The translations under genes and the position numbers were made by a program. Shown here in pieces: positions 49,713 to 58,619 of a stretch of 64,000 bases of DNA (its first letter is position 1; each line of letters begins with the position of its first letter). This stretch comes from Chitinophaga varians (GTDB taxonomy: Bacteria > Bacteroidota > Bacteroidia > Chitinophagales > Chitinophagaceae). The stretch covers positions 240,061-304,060 of the forward strand of contig NZ_JACVFB010000009.1 of assembly GCF_014529945.1 (NCBI RefSeq). Reading direction: 5' to 3'. Below the pieces are notes generated by a model. That model did no database searches. It saw only the letters and a program-made list of their open reading frames with translations, and was not told where the DNA came from.

Positions 49713-50690
49713 TTGCTAAGAAGAGAATTACGCGTCATCCTGGTGTCGCTTATTGTTAGTTTCATCCTGACCGTGGCCAAGTTCGTGGCCTACTATCTGA
49801 CCCATTCCGTGGCTATCCTCTCTGATGCGATGGAATCTATTATCAACGTGGTGGCCGGAGGTTTTGCCAGTTATAGCATATACCTGTCCGGTAAGCCCAA
49901 AGATGCCAATCACCCTTACGGACACGGCAAAGTGGAGTTTTTCTCCATCGGCTTTGAAGGCGCCATGATTTTCTTCGCGGGGGTACTCATCCTTTTTAAA
50001 GCGGTACAGTATTTTATCACGCCAAAGGAGCTGCATGAAATGAGCAGCGGCTTGTGGCTGCTCGGTTCCACCACACTGGCCAACCTGTTGCTGGGCCTCT
50101 ATCTGATCCGCTCCGGCCGTACGCTGGGCTCTATCACGCTGAGTGGTAACGGCCAGCATATCATGACAGACGTATACAGCAGCGTGGGCCTGATGATTGC
50201 GCTGGGCGTCATCCACTTCACCGGTTGGAACTGGCTCGACCCGGCCGTTTCCGTGCTGATGAGCATCCTCATTCTTACCAAAGGTTATCAACTGATGCGC
50301 CGCTCTATTTCAGGCCTGATGGATGAAACAGATATGCAGGTGGTCGATAAGGTGATCGCGATCCTCTCTGCAGCGCGCGTGCCCAACTGGATAGACATCC
50401 ACAATATGCGGGTGCAGCAGTACGGCAACAACTACCACATCGACTGTCATATTACGATGCCTTACTACCTCACGCTGACCGAAGCCCATGATGAAATGAA
50501 ACGGGTGGAAGTGCTCGTCAATAAAGGGTTTGAAGGAAGTGAGGTGGAGTTCTTTATTCATATGGACCCCTGTATTCCTTCCTGCTGCCACTATTGTCTG
50601 AAAGAGGCTTGCCCCGTCAGGAAACATGCTTTCACCGGAGAAATTACGTGGACGAGGGACAATGTGTTGCCGAATAGAAAGCACGGGTAG
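49713..50690 (+). CDS. Cation diffusion facilitator (CDF) metal transporter with Cys-rich tail
   Basis: A 325-residue inner-membrane antiporter. Six helices carry the CDF signatures: TM2 HSVAILSDAMESIIN, then NHPYGHGKVEFFSIGFEG in the first loop, and TM5 HIMTDVYSSVGLMIAL with the H-x3-D metal site. A C-terminal ferredoxin-like cytoplasmic domain (about 200-280) follows. It differs from textbook CDFs by a Cys cluster near the end (Cys287, 291, 292, 295 and 300, with His293 between). The only in-frame start between the promoter and the conserved N-terminus is TTG at 49713. Exports Zn, Mn, Fe or Co; which one is unknown. Confidence 0.92.
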   Translation: MLRRELRVILVSLIVSFILTVAKFVAYYLTHSVAILSDAMESIINVVAGGFASYSIYLSGKPKDANHPYGHGKVEFFSIGFEGAMIFFAGVLILFKAVQYFITPKELHEMSSGLWLLGSTTLANLLLGLYLIRSGRTLGSITLSGNGQHIMTDVYSSVGLMIALGVIHFTGWNWLDPAVSVLMSILILTKGYQLMRRSISGLMDETDMQVVDKVIAILSAARVPNWIDIHNMRVQQYGNNYHIDCHITMPYYLTLTEAHDEMKRVEVLVNKGFEGSEVEFFIHMDPCIPSCCHYCLKEACPVRKHAFTGEITWTRDNVLPNRKHG

Positions 50691-50709
50691 TGCCCGCCAG
50701 CTCGGAGGG

Positions 50710-50873
50710 TTCACGCAAAGGCGCAAAGCAGCAAAGAGCGCAAAGAAAATATATTAAGACAACAAAGAAAGCAAAGGGGCGAAGATCAAATGTTGATCTT
50801 CGCCCCTTTGCTTTCTTTGTTGTTAGTCTTAAAAAATCTTTGCGCTCTTTGCTGCTTTGCGCCTTTGCGTGAA
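50710..50873. repeat. 164-bp long-hairpin element between convergent genes
   Basis: A nearly perfect inverted repeat. Outer arms at 50710-50746 and 50837-50873 pair over 37 bp (made of GCAAAG-type units), and a second inner pair (AACAAAGAAAGCAAAGGGGC and its complement) runs up to a tiny central loop near 50790. It lies between the CDF gene and the convergent serine hydrolase gene, starting 20 nt and ending 2 nt from their stop codons. It could end both transcripts; its size and self-complementarity also suggest a MITE-like mobile origin. Confidence 0.75.
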
Positions 50874-50874
50874 A

Positions 50875-52086
50875 CTATTCCGCGCCGGCTTCTTCACCAT
50901 CACCATGGCCCATCATTTCGCGGATGGGTTTTACCGCCTGATAAATACCGCGGTTGTATTTGTTGCCCAGAATGATGAGGGTAGTAGTGTCCTGCACAAA
51001 GCGATAGAACACGGTGTTGTTACCATGCCACCAGCCGTTATGATAGACAATATTTTTAGTGCTGTCGGGGTATACCATCAAACGCCAGCCCAGTCCATAG
51101 TTACGGATGCCTGGCTTTTCGTGGCTGTAGGGAGTATAGGCCGCTTTCAGCGTGGCAGAATCCAGCAGTTGACCGGAATACAATGCCTGGTCCCATTTAA
51201 GCATATCGCGGGCCGTGCTGTAGATGCCTTTGTCGCCCATCACACCATCGAAGTAGGTGTCTGGTTCGGCCTGACCATTATATTTATGGCTTTGGGTCTG
51301 GTGACGACGCGGCGTGGAAGCCGGGTCATAGACGAAGGTATTGACCATCTGCAGGGGTTTGAAGAATGTTTGCTGCATGAAGTCCGCGTATTTCTGTCCC
51401 GTAGCTTTTTCAATAATGGAGGCCAGCAGGAGATAGTTCGTATTACAATATTGGAAGTGGGTGTCCGGCAGGTGCTGGATAGGAGGCTTGTGTTGTTCCA
51501 TCAGCCGGATCACCTGATCGTTGGTGATGAAGGCCGCCTGATCTTTCCAGAGGCTGTCGCAGAAATAAAGATAGTTGGGCAAGCCACTGCGATGATTGAG
51601 CAGCATGCGTACATTGATTCCTTTATACGGAAATTCGGGGAAGAATTTCTGAACGGAATCTTCCAGGCTCAGTTTCTTTTTCTCTGCCAGCCACAGCACA
51701 GCTGCGCCGGTAAAGGTTTTGGAGACGGATGCCAGTTGGAATGCGGAACTGTCTACCACCGGTGTTTTAGTCCGGTAGTTCTCCAAACCATGATATTGTT
51801 CAAAGATGATAACGCCTTTTTTAGCTACCAGGATAGCGCCGTTAAAGCCGCTGCGTAATAGTTTCCCGGTATAAAATGCATTCAGTTCCCGTTGTAATTG
51901 TACGGTGTGTGGTGCCTTAAGGATGGCTTCCCGCTGTGCTTCTGTTAAATTAAGCGTATACAGGGTACTGTCTGATATGGCTTTTTTTCTGTTAGCTTCC
52001 CTGCGTGCTGCATTGCCCTGGCAGCTGGAGATAATGGCAATTCCCGTGATAGATAAGATGATGCTTACTGCTTTCAATCGCTTCAT
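50875..52086 (-). CDS. Serine hydrolase, class C beta-lactamase-like family, lipoprotein
   Basis: A 403-residue exported protein with lipobox ISSC (Cys22). The beta-lactamase/penicillin-binding fold shows the catalytic SxxK in LASVSKTFTGAA, the YxN motif in QYCNTNYLLLAS, and a C-terminal HNGWWHG in the place of the KTG triad (HxG type). These are typical of esterase/D-aminopeptidase-like members rather than true beta-lactamases. Substrate unknown. Monocistronic, and it ends at the long hairpin element. Confidence 0.88.
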   Translation of the reverse strand: MKRLKAVSIILSITGIAIISSCQGNAARREANRKKAISDSTLYTLNLTEAQREAILKAPHTVQLQRELNAFYTGKLLRSGFNGAILVAKKGVIIFEQYHGLENYRTKTPVVDSSAFQLASVSKTFTGAAVLWLAEKKKLSLEDSVQKFFPEFPYKGINVRMLLNHRSGLPNYLYFCDSLWKDQAAFITNDQVIRLMEQHKPPIQHLPDTHFQYCNTNYLLLASIIEKATGQKYADFMQQTFFKPLQMVNTFVYDPASTPRRHQTQSHKYNGQAEPDTYFDGVMGDKGIYSTARDMLKWDQALYSGQLLDSATLKAAYTPYSHEKPGIRNYGLGWRLMVYPDSTKNIVYHNGWWHGNNTVFYRFVQDTTTLIILGNKYNRGIYQAVKPIREMMGHGDGEEAGAE

Positions 52087-52233
52087 TAGAGGTGATTCAC
52101 TGACTTACTTAATGCTTATTCTCTCTCAATATTTTCAAGGCGTTAAAATTATACTCATTGTCAATGTGTACCAAATATTACCAGGCATCCAACCCGCTTT
52201 TAATACATTTTTAAGCCTGTTGATCATTAAATC

Positions 52234-52270
52234 ATCAAAAAAAACAGGGGTAGATGCCTGTTTTTTTGAT
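52234..52270. terminator. Hairpin in the serA upstream region
   Basis: ATCAAAAAAAACAGG (52234-52248) pairs with CCTGTTTTTTTGAT (52257-52270). It has the A-run/T-run look of a bidirectional terminator, but no gene ends here. It lies 27 nt upstream of the serA -33 box and may insulate it. The rest of the 320-bp stretch (52087-52406) holds only the serA promoter and leader. Confidence 0.5.
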
Positions 52271-52296
52271 AAAAATCGAATTTGACTATGACAGTA

Positions 52297-52327
52297 TTTG
52301 ATTATTCCCCAACATAGAGTAGGTTTG
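52297..52327 (+). promoter_or_regulatory. serA promoter
   Basis: TTTG at 52297-52300 and TAGGTTTG at 52320-52327 are exactly 19 nt apart: a full match to the Bacteroidota consensus. The start codon follows after about 79 nt. Confidence 0.8.
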
Positions 52328-52350
52328 TGGCCTTGTTAGTCCCGCGTAAC

Positions 52351-52372
52351 CGCAATTATTAAGCCAATTGCG
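52351..52372 (+). promoter_or_regulatory. Small hairpin in the serA leader
   Basis: CGCAATT (52351-52357) pairs with AATTGCG (52366-52372) across an 8-nt loop, within the predicted 5' leader. No known riboswitch class is recognised. Confidence 0.4.
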
Positions 52373-52406
52373 AGTGTGAAATATATATATAATTCTTAAT
52401 AATATT

Positions 52407-53642
52407 ATGGAACAGGTAAAGTCTACAAGTTATCCGAAGGAAAAGATCAGCATTTTATTGTTGGAGAATATCAGTGACGCCGCTGTGGCGGAATTTACCT
52501 CCGCAGGCTATTCGGTACGCAAAGTGGCCGGAGCGCTCAGTGAAGCAGATCTGATCAACGAAATCAAGGATGTTCATTTATTAGGTATCCGTTCCAAAAC
52601 ACAAGTCACCCGCAAGGTGCTGGAGGCTGCGAAGAAACTGCAGGCAATCGGGTGTTTCTGCATTGGCACCAATCAGGTAGACCTTAAAGCAGCCACAGAA
52701 CATGGCGTAGCTGTTTTCAATGCCCCTTATTCCAATACCCGTTCAGTAGCGGAACTGGTGATTGGGCTGTCTATTGTACTGATCCGCCGCATTGTTGATA
52801 AAAACGCCGCTGCGCATAACGGTATCTGGATGAAAGAGGCCAAAGGCAGTTATGAACTGAGAGGCAAAACGCTGGGTATCGTTGGTTATGGTAACATCGG
52901 TAGCCAGGTGAGCGTGCTGGCCGAAGGCATGGGCATGAACGTGATGTATTATGACGCAGAGACCAAACTGCCGCTGGGCAATGCGGTGCAACAGCGCTCC
53001 CTGAAGGAACTGTTTGAACAGGCAGATATCATCTCCCTGCACGTGCCTTCCAACAGGACCACCGAGATGATGATCAACCGGGAAACCCTTTCCTACGTGA
53101 AGAAAGGCGCTATCTTCCTGAACTATGCAAGGGGAGAAGTGGTGGACCTGGAAGCACTGAAAGAATCCCTGGAAAGCGGCCAGCTGTCCGGCGCCGCCGT
53201 AGATGTGTTCCCGGTAGAACCGGAAAAAAACGGCGCTGCTTTCACCACACCATTGCAGAAACTGTCGAACGTGATCCTCACACCGCATATCGGTGGCAGT
53301 ACGGAGGAAGCGCAGCATAACATCGGCCTCGATGTGAGCGCCAAACTGCTCAACTACCTTGAAAAAGGCGCCAGCTTTGGTTCTCATACGGTGCCCGCCA
53401 TCAGCGTGCCGCCGATCGAAAATACCCATCGTATCCTGCACGTACACCAGAACGTACCGGGTGTGCTGTCTGCCATCAACACGGCCCTGTCTGAAAACAA
53501 AATCAATATCCTCGGACAGTATCTTAAAACCAACGATCAGATTGGTTATGTGGTGCTCGACGTAGATCGTCAGCTGTCTCAGGAAGCCCTGGCATTGCTG
53601 AAAGACGTGAAACATACGATCAAAGCCAGACTTCTTTATTAG
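52407..53642 (+). CDS. serA: D-3-phosphoglycerate dehydrogenase with ACT domain
   Basis: A 411-residue oxidoreductase, the first step of serine synthesis. The NAD-binding Rossmann motif is GIVGYGNIGSQV (about 156-167). The catalytic triad is visible as Arg in NYARGEVVD, Glu in VFPVEPEKN and His in LTPHIGGSTEEAQHN. An ACT domain (about 335-411, HRILHVHQNVPGVLSAINTALSENKIN) closes the protein, as in the short E. coli-type enzyme that is inhibited by serine. Monocistronic with a consensus promoter. Confidence 0.95.
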   Translation: MEQVKSTSYPKEKISILLLENISDAAVAEFTSAGYSVRKVAGALSEADLINEIKDVHLLGIRSKTQVTRKVLEAAKKLQAIGCFCIGTNQVDLKAATEHGVAVFNAPYSNTRSVAELVIGLSIVLIRRIVDKNAAAHNGIWMKEAKGSYELRGKTLGIVGYGNIGSQVSVLAEGMGMNVMYYDAETKLPLGNAVQQRSLKELFEQADIISLHVPSNRTTEMMINRETLSYVKKGAIFLNYARGEVVDLEALKESLESGQLSGAAVDVFPVEPEKNGAAFTTPLQKLSNVILTPHIGGSTEEAQHNIGLDVSAKLLNYLEKGASFGSHTVPAISVPPIENTHRILHVHQNVPGVLSAINTALSENKINILGQYLKTNDQIGYVVLDVDRQLSQEALALLKDVKHTIKARLLY

Positions 53643-53656
53643 TCAGATATTTTACC

Positions 53657-53722
53657 ATTTTGTTATTTGATTATTTATAGACTGTTTTTCATAGCAGTCC
53701 GTAAATAATCAAATAACAAAAT
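53657..53722. repeat. Intergenic inverted repeat, TTTGGTTATTTG family
   Basis: A perfect 21-bp inverted repeat (arms 53657-53677 and 53702-53722, built from TTTTGTTATTTGATTATTTA) with an inner GACTG/CAGTC pair. It begins 14 nt after serA and probably works as its terminator. Confidence 0.75.
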
Positions 53723-53825
53723 TTCAAATGAGCAAATACCGATTCTATCTTCCCGGCAACCCCTTTCATCGATTCTTTTTCCTGTCTTCCCCACTTTTTA
53801 TGTAAATTGTTTCAGATTTGTTTGT

Positions 53826-53833
53826 TATCCTTG
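53826..53833 (+). promoter_or_regulatory. Promoter of the secreted CBM9-like gene (-7 element)
   Basis: TATCCTTG at 53826-53833 fits TAnnTTTG with one mismatch, 29 nt before the start codon. Confidence 0.45.
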
Positions 53834-53862
53834 CAAGCGTAAACAGCAATCAAAACAAAAGC

Positions 53863-54651
53863 ATGAACAGTATCAACGTACGCATGGCAGGGGTAGCATT
53901 AGCAGCCGCACTGCTATGGCAGGTAAATGTCAACGCGCAGGATAGCGAGCCCAATAAATGGGCCCCCGAAAACATCAGCATTGATGGCCAGGCAACAGAA
54001 TGGCCTAAGCCACTGCAGTTTTATAACAACGATACCAAACTCTTTTATACGATCGCCAATAATAAGGATACCCTGTTCCTGATCGTGAGCGTGCCTGATA
54101 AGATAAGCCAGCAACGTATTCTTCGTTCCGGACTGAGTGTGTCCATCAACCCCACGGGGAAAAAGAAAGGAGGTGCCATGATCACCTTCCCGCTGGTAGG
54201 GGAAATCAATAATACCCCTGACGTACCGCAGGAATCCCGCCAGAAGCTGGCGGAAGAATGGAGACGACAGGCCCTTGCGAATGTGAAACAGATTAAAGTA
54301 GAAGGGCTTACCGGCGTAGCTGACGGTAACGTCCCGGTCGCCAATACCAATGGTATTCGTACCGCCGCGGCTTTCGACGCAGCAGGCAACCTGGTTTGCG
54401 AATTGGCCGTACCACTTTCAGTGGCAGGTATACCTGCCGGATACGATAAACCGGTGGCTTACCGTTTTAAAGTAAACTCCCTGAGCGCGACCGAACGTCG
54501 GGAGCAGGAGAAAATTCTGCGGGAAAAACAAGCCAAAGCCAGCAAGGATGGCGGCGCACCGGCCATGCCGGATGAAGAAACCCGCATGAAAATGATGCTG
54601 TTCTTTTCCACAGAATTCTGGACAAGACAGACATTGGCGGCGCACCCGTAG
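53863..54651 (+). CDS. Secreted protein with CBM9/DOMON-like beta domain, function unknown
   Basis: A 262-residue exported protein. The ATG at 53863 gives a signal peptide ending NVNAQ (about residue 26). The next part (ISIDGQATEWPKPLQFYNND, then LFYTIANNKDTLFLIVSV) follows the pattern of CBM9-like/DOMON beta-sandwiches that begin with a short IDG.AxEW segment, and a second half (AAAFDAAGNLVCELAVPLSV) completes the sandwich. A Lys/Glu-rich helix ends the protein. The S41 peptidase gene starts 26 nt downstream, so the two may form an operon. No ligand can be named. Confidence 0.7.
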   Translation: MNSINVRMAGVALAAALLWQVNVNAQDSEPNKWAPENISIDGQATEWPKPLQFYNNDTKLFYTIANNKDTLFLIVSVPDKISQQRILRSGLSVSINPTGKKKGGAMITFPLVGEINNTPDVPQESRQKLAEEWRRQALANVKQIKVEGLTGVADGNVPVANTNGIRTAAAFDAAGNLVCELAVPLSVAGIPAGYDKPVAYRFKVNSLSATERREQEKILREKQAKASKDGGAPAMPDEETRMKMMLFFSTEFWTRQTLAAHP

Positions 54652-54677
54652 TATTTCAAATAGTCATAACCGTTATT

Positions 54678-56264
54678 ATGCATACAAATCTGTTTACCTC
54701 AGGAGCCAGGATCGCCCTTACCGGCATTGCCTGCGTACTTTTATGGACGGCCTGCCGCAAAGACAATAAAAATTCGGGGCCTGCACCGTCCGGTATAGAT
54801 ACCACCAGTAAGCCGGCATCTGCCTACGAAGATTCCCTGAAATACCTGATGTATCAGATCATGCAAGTCTCCTATGCAGACGGCGGCCGCAACGCGTCTG
54901 CCGGGTTACCTACCTACTACTGGTACGCCAATGTGCAGTCCCTCAACCCGATGGATGCCAAATATGCCAATGCCGACAGCCTGCTGTCTGTCATGAAATC
55001 ATACGCCATTAATCCGGTGACGACGAAGCCCTATGATCATTACAGCTTCCTGGACCGCAATGGGGTGTTGACCAATAAGCTGATGAACGGTATCTCGGCA
55101 CAGACTTTTGCGGCTACCAACAACGGCGATTTCGGACTGGATTATGGTGTGGCGCTGGACAATAGCAACAACGCCCACATCTTTATATTGTATGCTGATA
55201 AGAACGGCCCTGCCGGACAAATCGGCGTTACCCGCGGCTGGGAAATCATCTCTGTAAACGGTAACAGCAATATCTCTACCAATCAAACTTTCCTGCTGTC
55301 ATTGTATAACGCTATCTTCAACAGCACCTCTGTAACGCTCGGATTTAAACGCCTGGACGGAAGCACCATCACGAAAACGCTTACCACTGGCAGCTACAAT
55401 ATCAATCCTGTTGTATTTGATACGGTGTTTACTGTAACAGACAAAAATAACATCGCGAAGAAAGTGGGTTATTTTTCGATGTATACTTTCTCCAGCATTA
55501 TCAACAGCAACGGCCAGGATACCTATACACGGACGGTGCTGGACCAGCTATTCGCCAAATTTGCGTCGCAGGGCATTACCAACCTCGTAGTGGATTTCCG
55601 CTACAATGGAGGAGGTGCGGTGTCCACGGCAGAATACCTTGACAATGCCATTGCGCCTGCTGGCGCAGCAGGTCAATTGATGTACAATACGATCTTTAAT
55701 GACAAGCTGATGGCCCATATCTCGGAAGTTAAACTGACCACCACCACCAAATTTGCGGCGACTACCAGCAAGCTCAATCTGGACAATGTGTTCTTCATTA
55801 CCACCGGTAATACGGCGTCCGCCAGCGAGTTGACGCTGAACAACCTGAAGCCGTATATGTCCGTGAAACTGGTAGGGGCTAAGACATACGGCAAGCCGGT
55901 CGGCTTTATCGATTTTAATATTTCTGTGTTTGATCAGAATCACAATCAGAAATATCTGGCAGACCTGTATGCTATTAACTTCGAGACAAAAAATGCGAAT
56001 GGAGAGGGAGGATATTTCACTGGTATTGATGTGAATGCGCCTGCTAATGATTACGTGAATGTGCCGTGGGGAAATACACAGAAAGATGACAACCTGAAAG
56101 CGATCGTTAATTATCTGACTACCGGTAGTTATACCTCCAGCGCCCGTGTCGCCAGCAGTGAATTGAATGACCTGCGTCAGGCGATCCCGTCACTGAAACC
56201 GGTGAGCGGCTTTAACGGCATGGTGGACTACGAACGTAGCCGCATCATACGCAGCAGCCACTAA
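54678..56264 (+). CDS. S41 family (C-terminal processing) peptidase, lipoprotein
   Basis: A 528-residue exported lipoprotein (lipobox WTAC, about residue 26). An N-terminal helical part (45-110) is followed by a PDZ-like region (about 150-240, QIGVTRGWEIISVNGN). The S41 catalytic domain has NLVVDFRYNGGGAV, the strand VFFITTGNTASASELTLNNLKPY with the nucleophile serine around residues 381-383, and SVKLVGAKTYGKPVG with the lysine-bearing stretch. Such proteins act in the periplasm or on the cell surface. Substrate unknown. It ends at a convergent terminator. Confidence 0.9.
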   Translation: MHTNLFTSGARIALTGIACVLLWTACRKDNKNSGPAPSGIDTTSKPASAYEDSLKYLMYQIMQVSYADGGRNASAGLPTYYWYANVQSLNPMDAKYANADSLLSVMKSYAINPVTTKPYDHYSFLDRNGVLTNKLMNGISAQTFAATNNGDFGLDYGVALDNSNNAHIFILYADKNGPAGQIGVTRGWEIISVNGNSNISTNQTFLLSLYNAIFNSTSVTLGFKRLDGSTITKTLTTGSYNINPVVFDTVFTVTDKNNIAKKVGYFSMYTFSSIINSNGQDTYTRTVLDQLFAKFASQGITNLVVDFRYNGGGAVSTAEYLDNAIAPAGAAGQLMYNTIFNDKLMAHISEVKLTTTTKFAATTSKLNLDNVFFITTGNTASASELTLNNLKPYMSVKLVGAKTYGKPVGFIDFNISVFDQNHNQKYLADLYAINFETKNANGEGGYFTGIDVNAPANDYVNVPWGNTQKDDNLKAIVNYLTTGSYTSSARVASSELNDLRQAIPSLKPVSGFNGMVDYERSRIIRSSH

Positions 56265-56282
56265 GAGAATTTAAAATTATAT

Positions 56283-56318
56283 ATCCCCGCAAAGCCTTTC
56301 GTAGCGCTTTGCGGGGAT
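56283..56318. terminator. Bidirectional terminator
   Basis: A perfect 13-bp stem (ATCCCCGCAAAGC at 56283-56295, complement at 56306-56318) followed by TTTTTTT on the plus strand, between the convergent S41 and GH20 genes. Confidence 0.88.
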
Positions 56319-56325
56319 TTTTTTA

Positions 56326-58557
56326 TCAGTAGATAATGATCTCGTCGGTAAACATGAACCCACGTTGTTCGTTCTTTGCGTGGATGCGTACGTAACGTGC
56401 CTGCTGTTGACCAAGATTGAATTTGAAATCTTTGAAAGCCAGTGTAGACAAGCTAACAGGGACGTCATTGTTGATCTGTTGTACTGTCCGGAAATGTTGT
56501 CCGTCGTCAGATAACTGTACCTCCACCCATGCCGGAATATAAACGCCCGGGCCGGTCAGCTGCATAAAATTGACAGACAGTGTATGCAGTGGCGTTACTT
56601 TTTCCAGGTCCACCGTAACGTCCATGTCGCCCAGGAACCCTTGCCACTGGCCATCCCCATAGGTTAATGAACCCCGGTACCCGTTCACCAGCGTGGCTTC
56701 CCGCTGCGCTGCATATTTTTCGTTGTAAGGTCTGTTATAGATCACTTTTTTGCCCAGAGCAATATGATCGTCTACCGCAAGCACTGCTGGTTTGCCTTTC
56801 AGCAGCGTGTCCTGGAAGATGGCCGCTGTTACAACCGCAGTGCCTTTTACCGCAAATCGGCCGTTGTACAACGTTGACTGCGGGGTGGGCGTGGAGCCGT
56901 CCAGGGTGTAACGTATCTGTGGACGATACTGCTCTGAGCTGAAGGTAATGGCCGCCTCATGCTGTGTGGTAATGATTTCCGGATGGATGCTCACTGCATA
57001 GGAAGGGCGGTAGTAATTTACGTTTAGCCGTTGGAGTAAGAGATAATGGGATTGTATCCGTTGATGGAAATCGTCCCATTTTTTGTGCAAGGTATCAGAC
57101 CATACGACCTCAGACAGGGCTATCATCCTGGGATAGGTCATGTATTCGAGGTGGTAGGAATTAGGAATGTATTCTGTCCAGATATTGGCCTGCGCGCCCA
57201 GTACATGTTTAGCCGCGGCGCTGTCGAGCTCCCGCGGAACGGGTTCATAGCTGTAGACTTTTTCCAGCGGAAGGAATCCTCCGATCGCTTCCGGTTGGGT
57301 AACCGGGTCGGCCTGATAGCTGTCGAAGTAACAATAAGCGCCGGGCGTCATCACGACATCGTGGCCAGCTTTGGCTGCCGCGATACCGCCGCTCTCGCCG
57401 CGCCACGACATCACCGTGGCTTCCGGTGCGAGGCCGCCTTCCAGTATTTCATCCCATCCGAGCAGTTTGCGATGACGGGAAATCAGGAATTTTTCCATGC
57501 GGCGGATGGCGTAGCTCTGCAGCTCCTTTTCATCTTTAAGATGCTCCGTGTGGATGCGCTGCTGGCACTTGGGGCATTGTTTCCACGCTTTGGTAGACGC
57601 TTCATCACCGCCAATGTGAATGTACCGGGACGGGAAGATGGCCATTACTTCATCCAGGACATTTTGGAGAAAATAGAATGTAGAATCATTGCCGAGGCAA
57701 AACTCTGAATTTTTATAAGGAATACCGGAGCAGGACAGGTTGGGATACATGGCCAGGACTTCTTCTGAGTGGCCGGGCATTTCTATTTCCGGAATCACGG
57801 TAATACCCCGGGCGGCAGCATAGGCTACGATGTCCTTCGCTTCCTGTTGTGTATAGTAACCGCCGTAGGCGTTAGGGTCTCCTTCATGGGAATAGTGGCG
57901 ATCGCTTTTCCACCATTCTTTCCAGTTGGCGGTGTTGCGCCATGCCGCTTGTTGGGTTAGCTCCGGATATTTTTTGATTTCCAGTCGCCAGCCGGCTCCG
58001 TCGGTCAGATGCCAGTGGAAGGTGTTCATGCGATATAGCGCCATCAGATCGATAAAGCGTTTAACATAAGTCGCCGGGAAAAAGTTGCGGGACACATCGA
58101 GGTGTACACCGCGGTAGCCGAAGCGTGGCTGATCGGCAATATCTGCACAGGGGAGCAGCGTACGGTCGGGCTGCAGCCAGCTGAGTTGTACAATCGCCAG
58201 TGCGGCATTGATGGCGCCGGCGTTGCTGCGGGCGTCGATGGTTATCGCCGTGGGCGAGATGCGGATGCGGTACCCATCGGGATGTGGTATGGTGGTGGCG
58301 TTAGCCTGTCTGAAGAGGATCGTGGAGCGGGTTTTCCCGTTGGCCGGGAAGGCGCCCATTTCCTTCAGCAGTTGTGAGGCTGGCCGGAAATCCTTTCCCG
58401 GGAAAACGAGCGCTTGCCCGTTGAGATGAAAAAAGCCGCTGCCGGCTGTAAGCTGCGTGGGGCGCGGAATCAGGTCCAGATTACCGGTATACTGCGCTTT
58501 TCCCGGGAGCACGCTGCATGCTGTCAACAACAACACACTGACACAATACTTAAACAT
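56326..58557 (-). CDS. Beta-N-acetylhexosaminidase, glycoside hydrolase family 20
   Basis: A 743-residue exported enzyme removing terminal GlcNAc/GalNAc, as in chitin or peptidoglycan/glycan breakdown. The ATG at 58557 gives a signal peptide; LLTAC could also be a lipobox, so anchoring is uncertain. An N-terminal GH20b domain (about 20-130) precedes the TIM barrel, with FGYRGVHLDVSRNFFP, NTFHWHLTDGAGWRLEI, and the catalytic pair Asp318-Glu319 in HIGGDEAS. A chitobiase C-terminal domain (about 520-600, RYTLDGSTPTP) and a discoidin-like F5/8 region (about 625-743) follow. It lies beside a CHU_C giant but is transcribed from its own promoter. Confidence 0.95.
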   Translation of the reverse strand: MFKYCVSVLLLTACSVLPGKAQYTGNLDLIPRPTQLTAGSGFFHLNGQALVFPGKDFRPASQLLKEMGAFPANGKTRSTILFRQANATTIPHPDGYRIRISPTAITIDARSNAGAINAALAIVQLSWLQPDRTLLPCADIADQPRFGYRGVHLDVSRNFFPATYVKRFIDLMALYRMNTFHWHLTDGAGWRLEIKKYPELTQQAAWRNTANWKEWWKSDRHYSHEGDPNAYGGYYTQQEAKDIVAYAAARGITVIPEIEMPGHSEEVLAMYPNLSCSGIPYKNSEFCLGNDSTFYFLQNVLDEVMAIFPSRYIHIGGDEASTKAWKQCPKCQQRIHTEHLKDEKELQSYAIRRMEKFLISRHRKLLGWDEILEGGLAPEATVMSWRGESGGIAAAKAGHDVVMTPGAYCYFDSYQADPVTQPEAIGGFLPLEKVYSYEPVPRELDSAAAKHVLGAQANIWTEYIPNSYHLEYMTYPRMIALSEVVWSDTLHKKWDDFHQRIQSHYLLLQRLNVNYYRPSYAVSIHPEIITTQHEAAITFSSEQYRPQIRYTLDGSTPTPQSTLYNGRFAVKGTAVVTAAIFQDTLLKGKPAVLAVDDHIALGKKVIYNRPYNEKYAAQREATLVNGYRGSLTYGDGQWQGFLGDMDVTVDLEKVTPLHTLSVNFMQLTGPGVYIPAWVEVQLSDDGQHFRTVQQINNDVPVSLSTLAFKDFKFNLGQQQARYVRIHAKNEQRGFMFTDEIIIY

Positions 58558-58565
58558 AAGCTTGA

Positions 58566-58573
58566 CAAAATTA
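58566..58573 (-). promoter_or_regulatory. GH20 promoter (-7 element)
   Basis: On the minus strand TAATTTTG (58566-58573) matches TAnnTTTG, 8 nt before the start codon. Confidence 0.5.
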
Positions 58574-58619
58574 AAGGACAATGATAGGGAAAGAATCACA
58601 AAAAAGAGCGTGGCAGAGG

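Noticed and set aside
50710..50873. CRISPR-like appearance of repeated GCAAAG units
   Set aside because: The units are arranged as one inverted repeat, not as equal repeats with unique spacers, and no cas genes are present.
52110..52285. Plus-strand frame of about 57 codons upstream of serA
   Set aside because: It reads straight through a terminator-like hairpin and has no family-like features.
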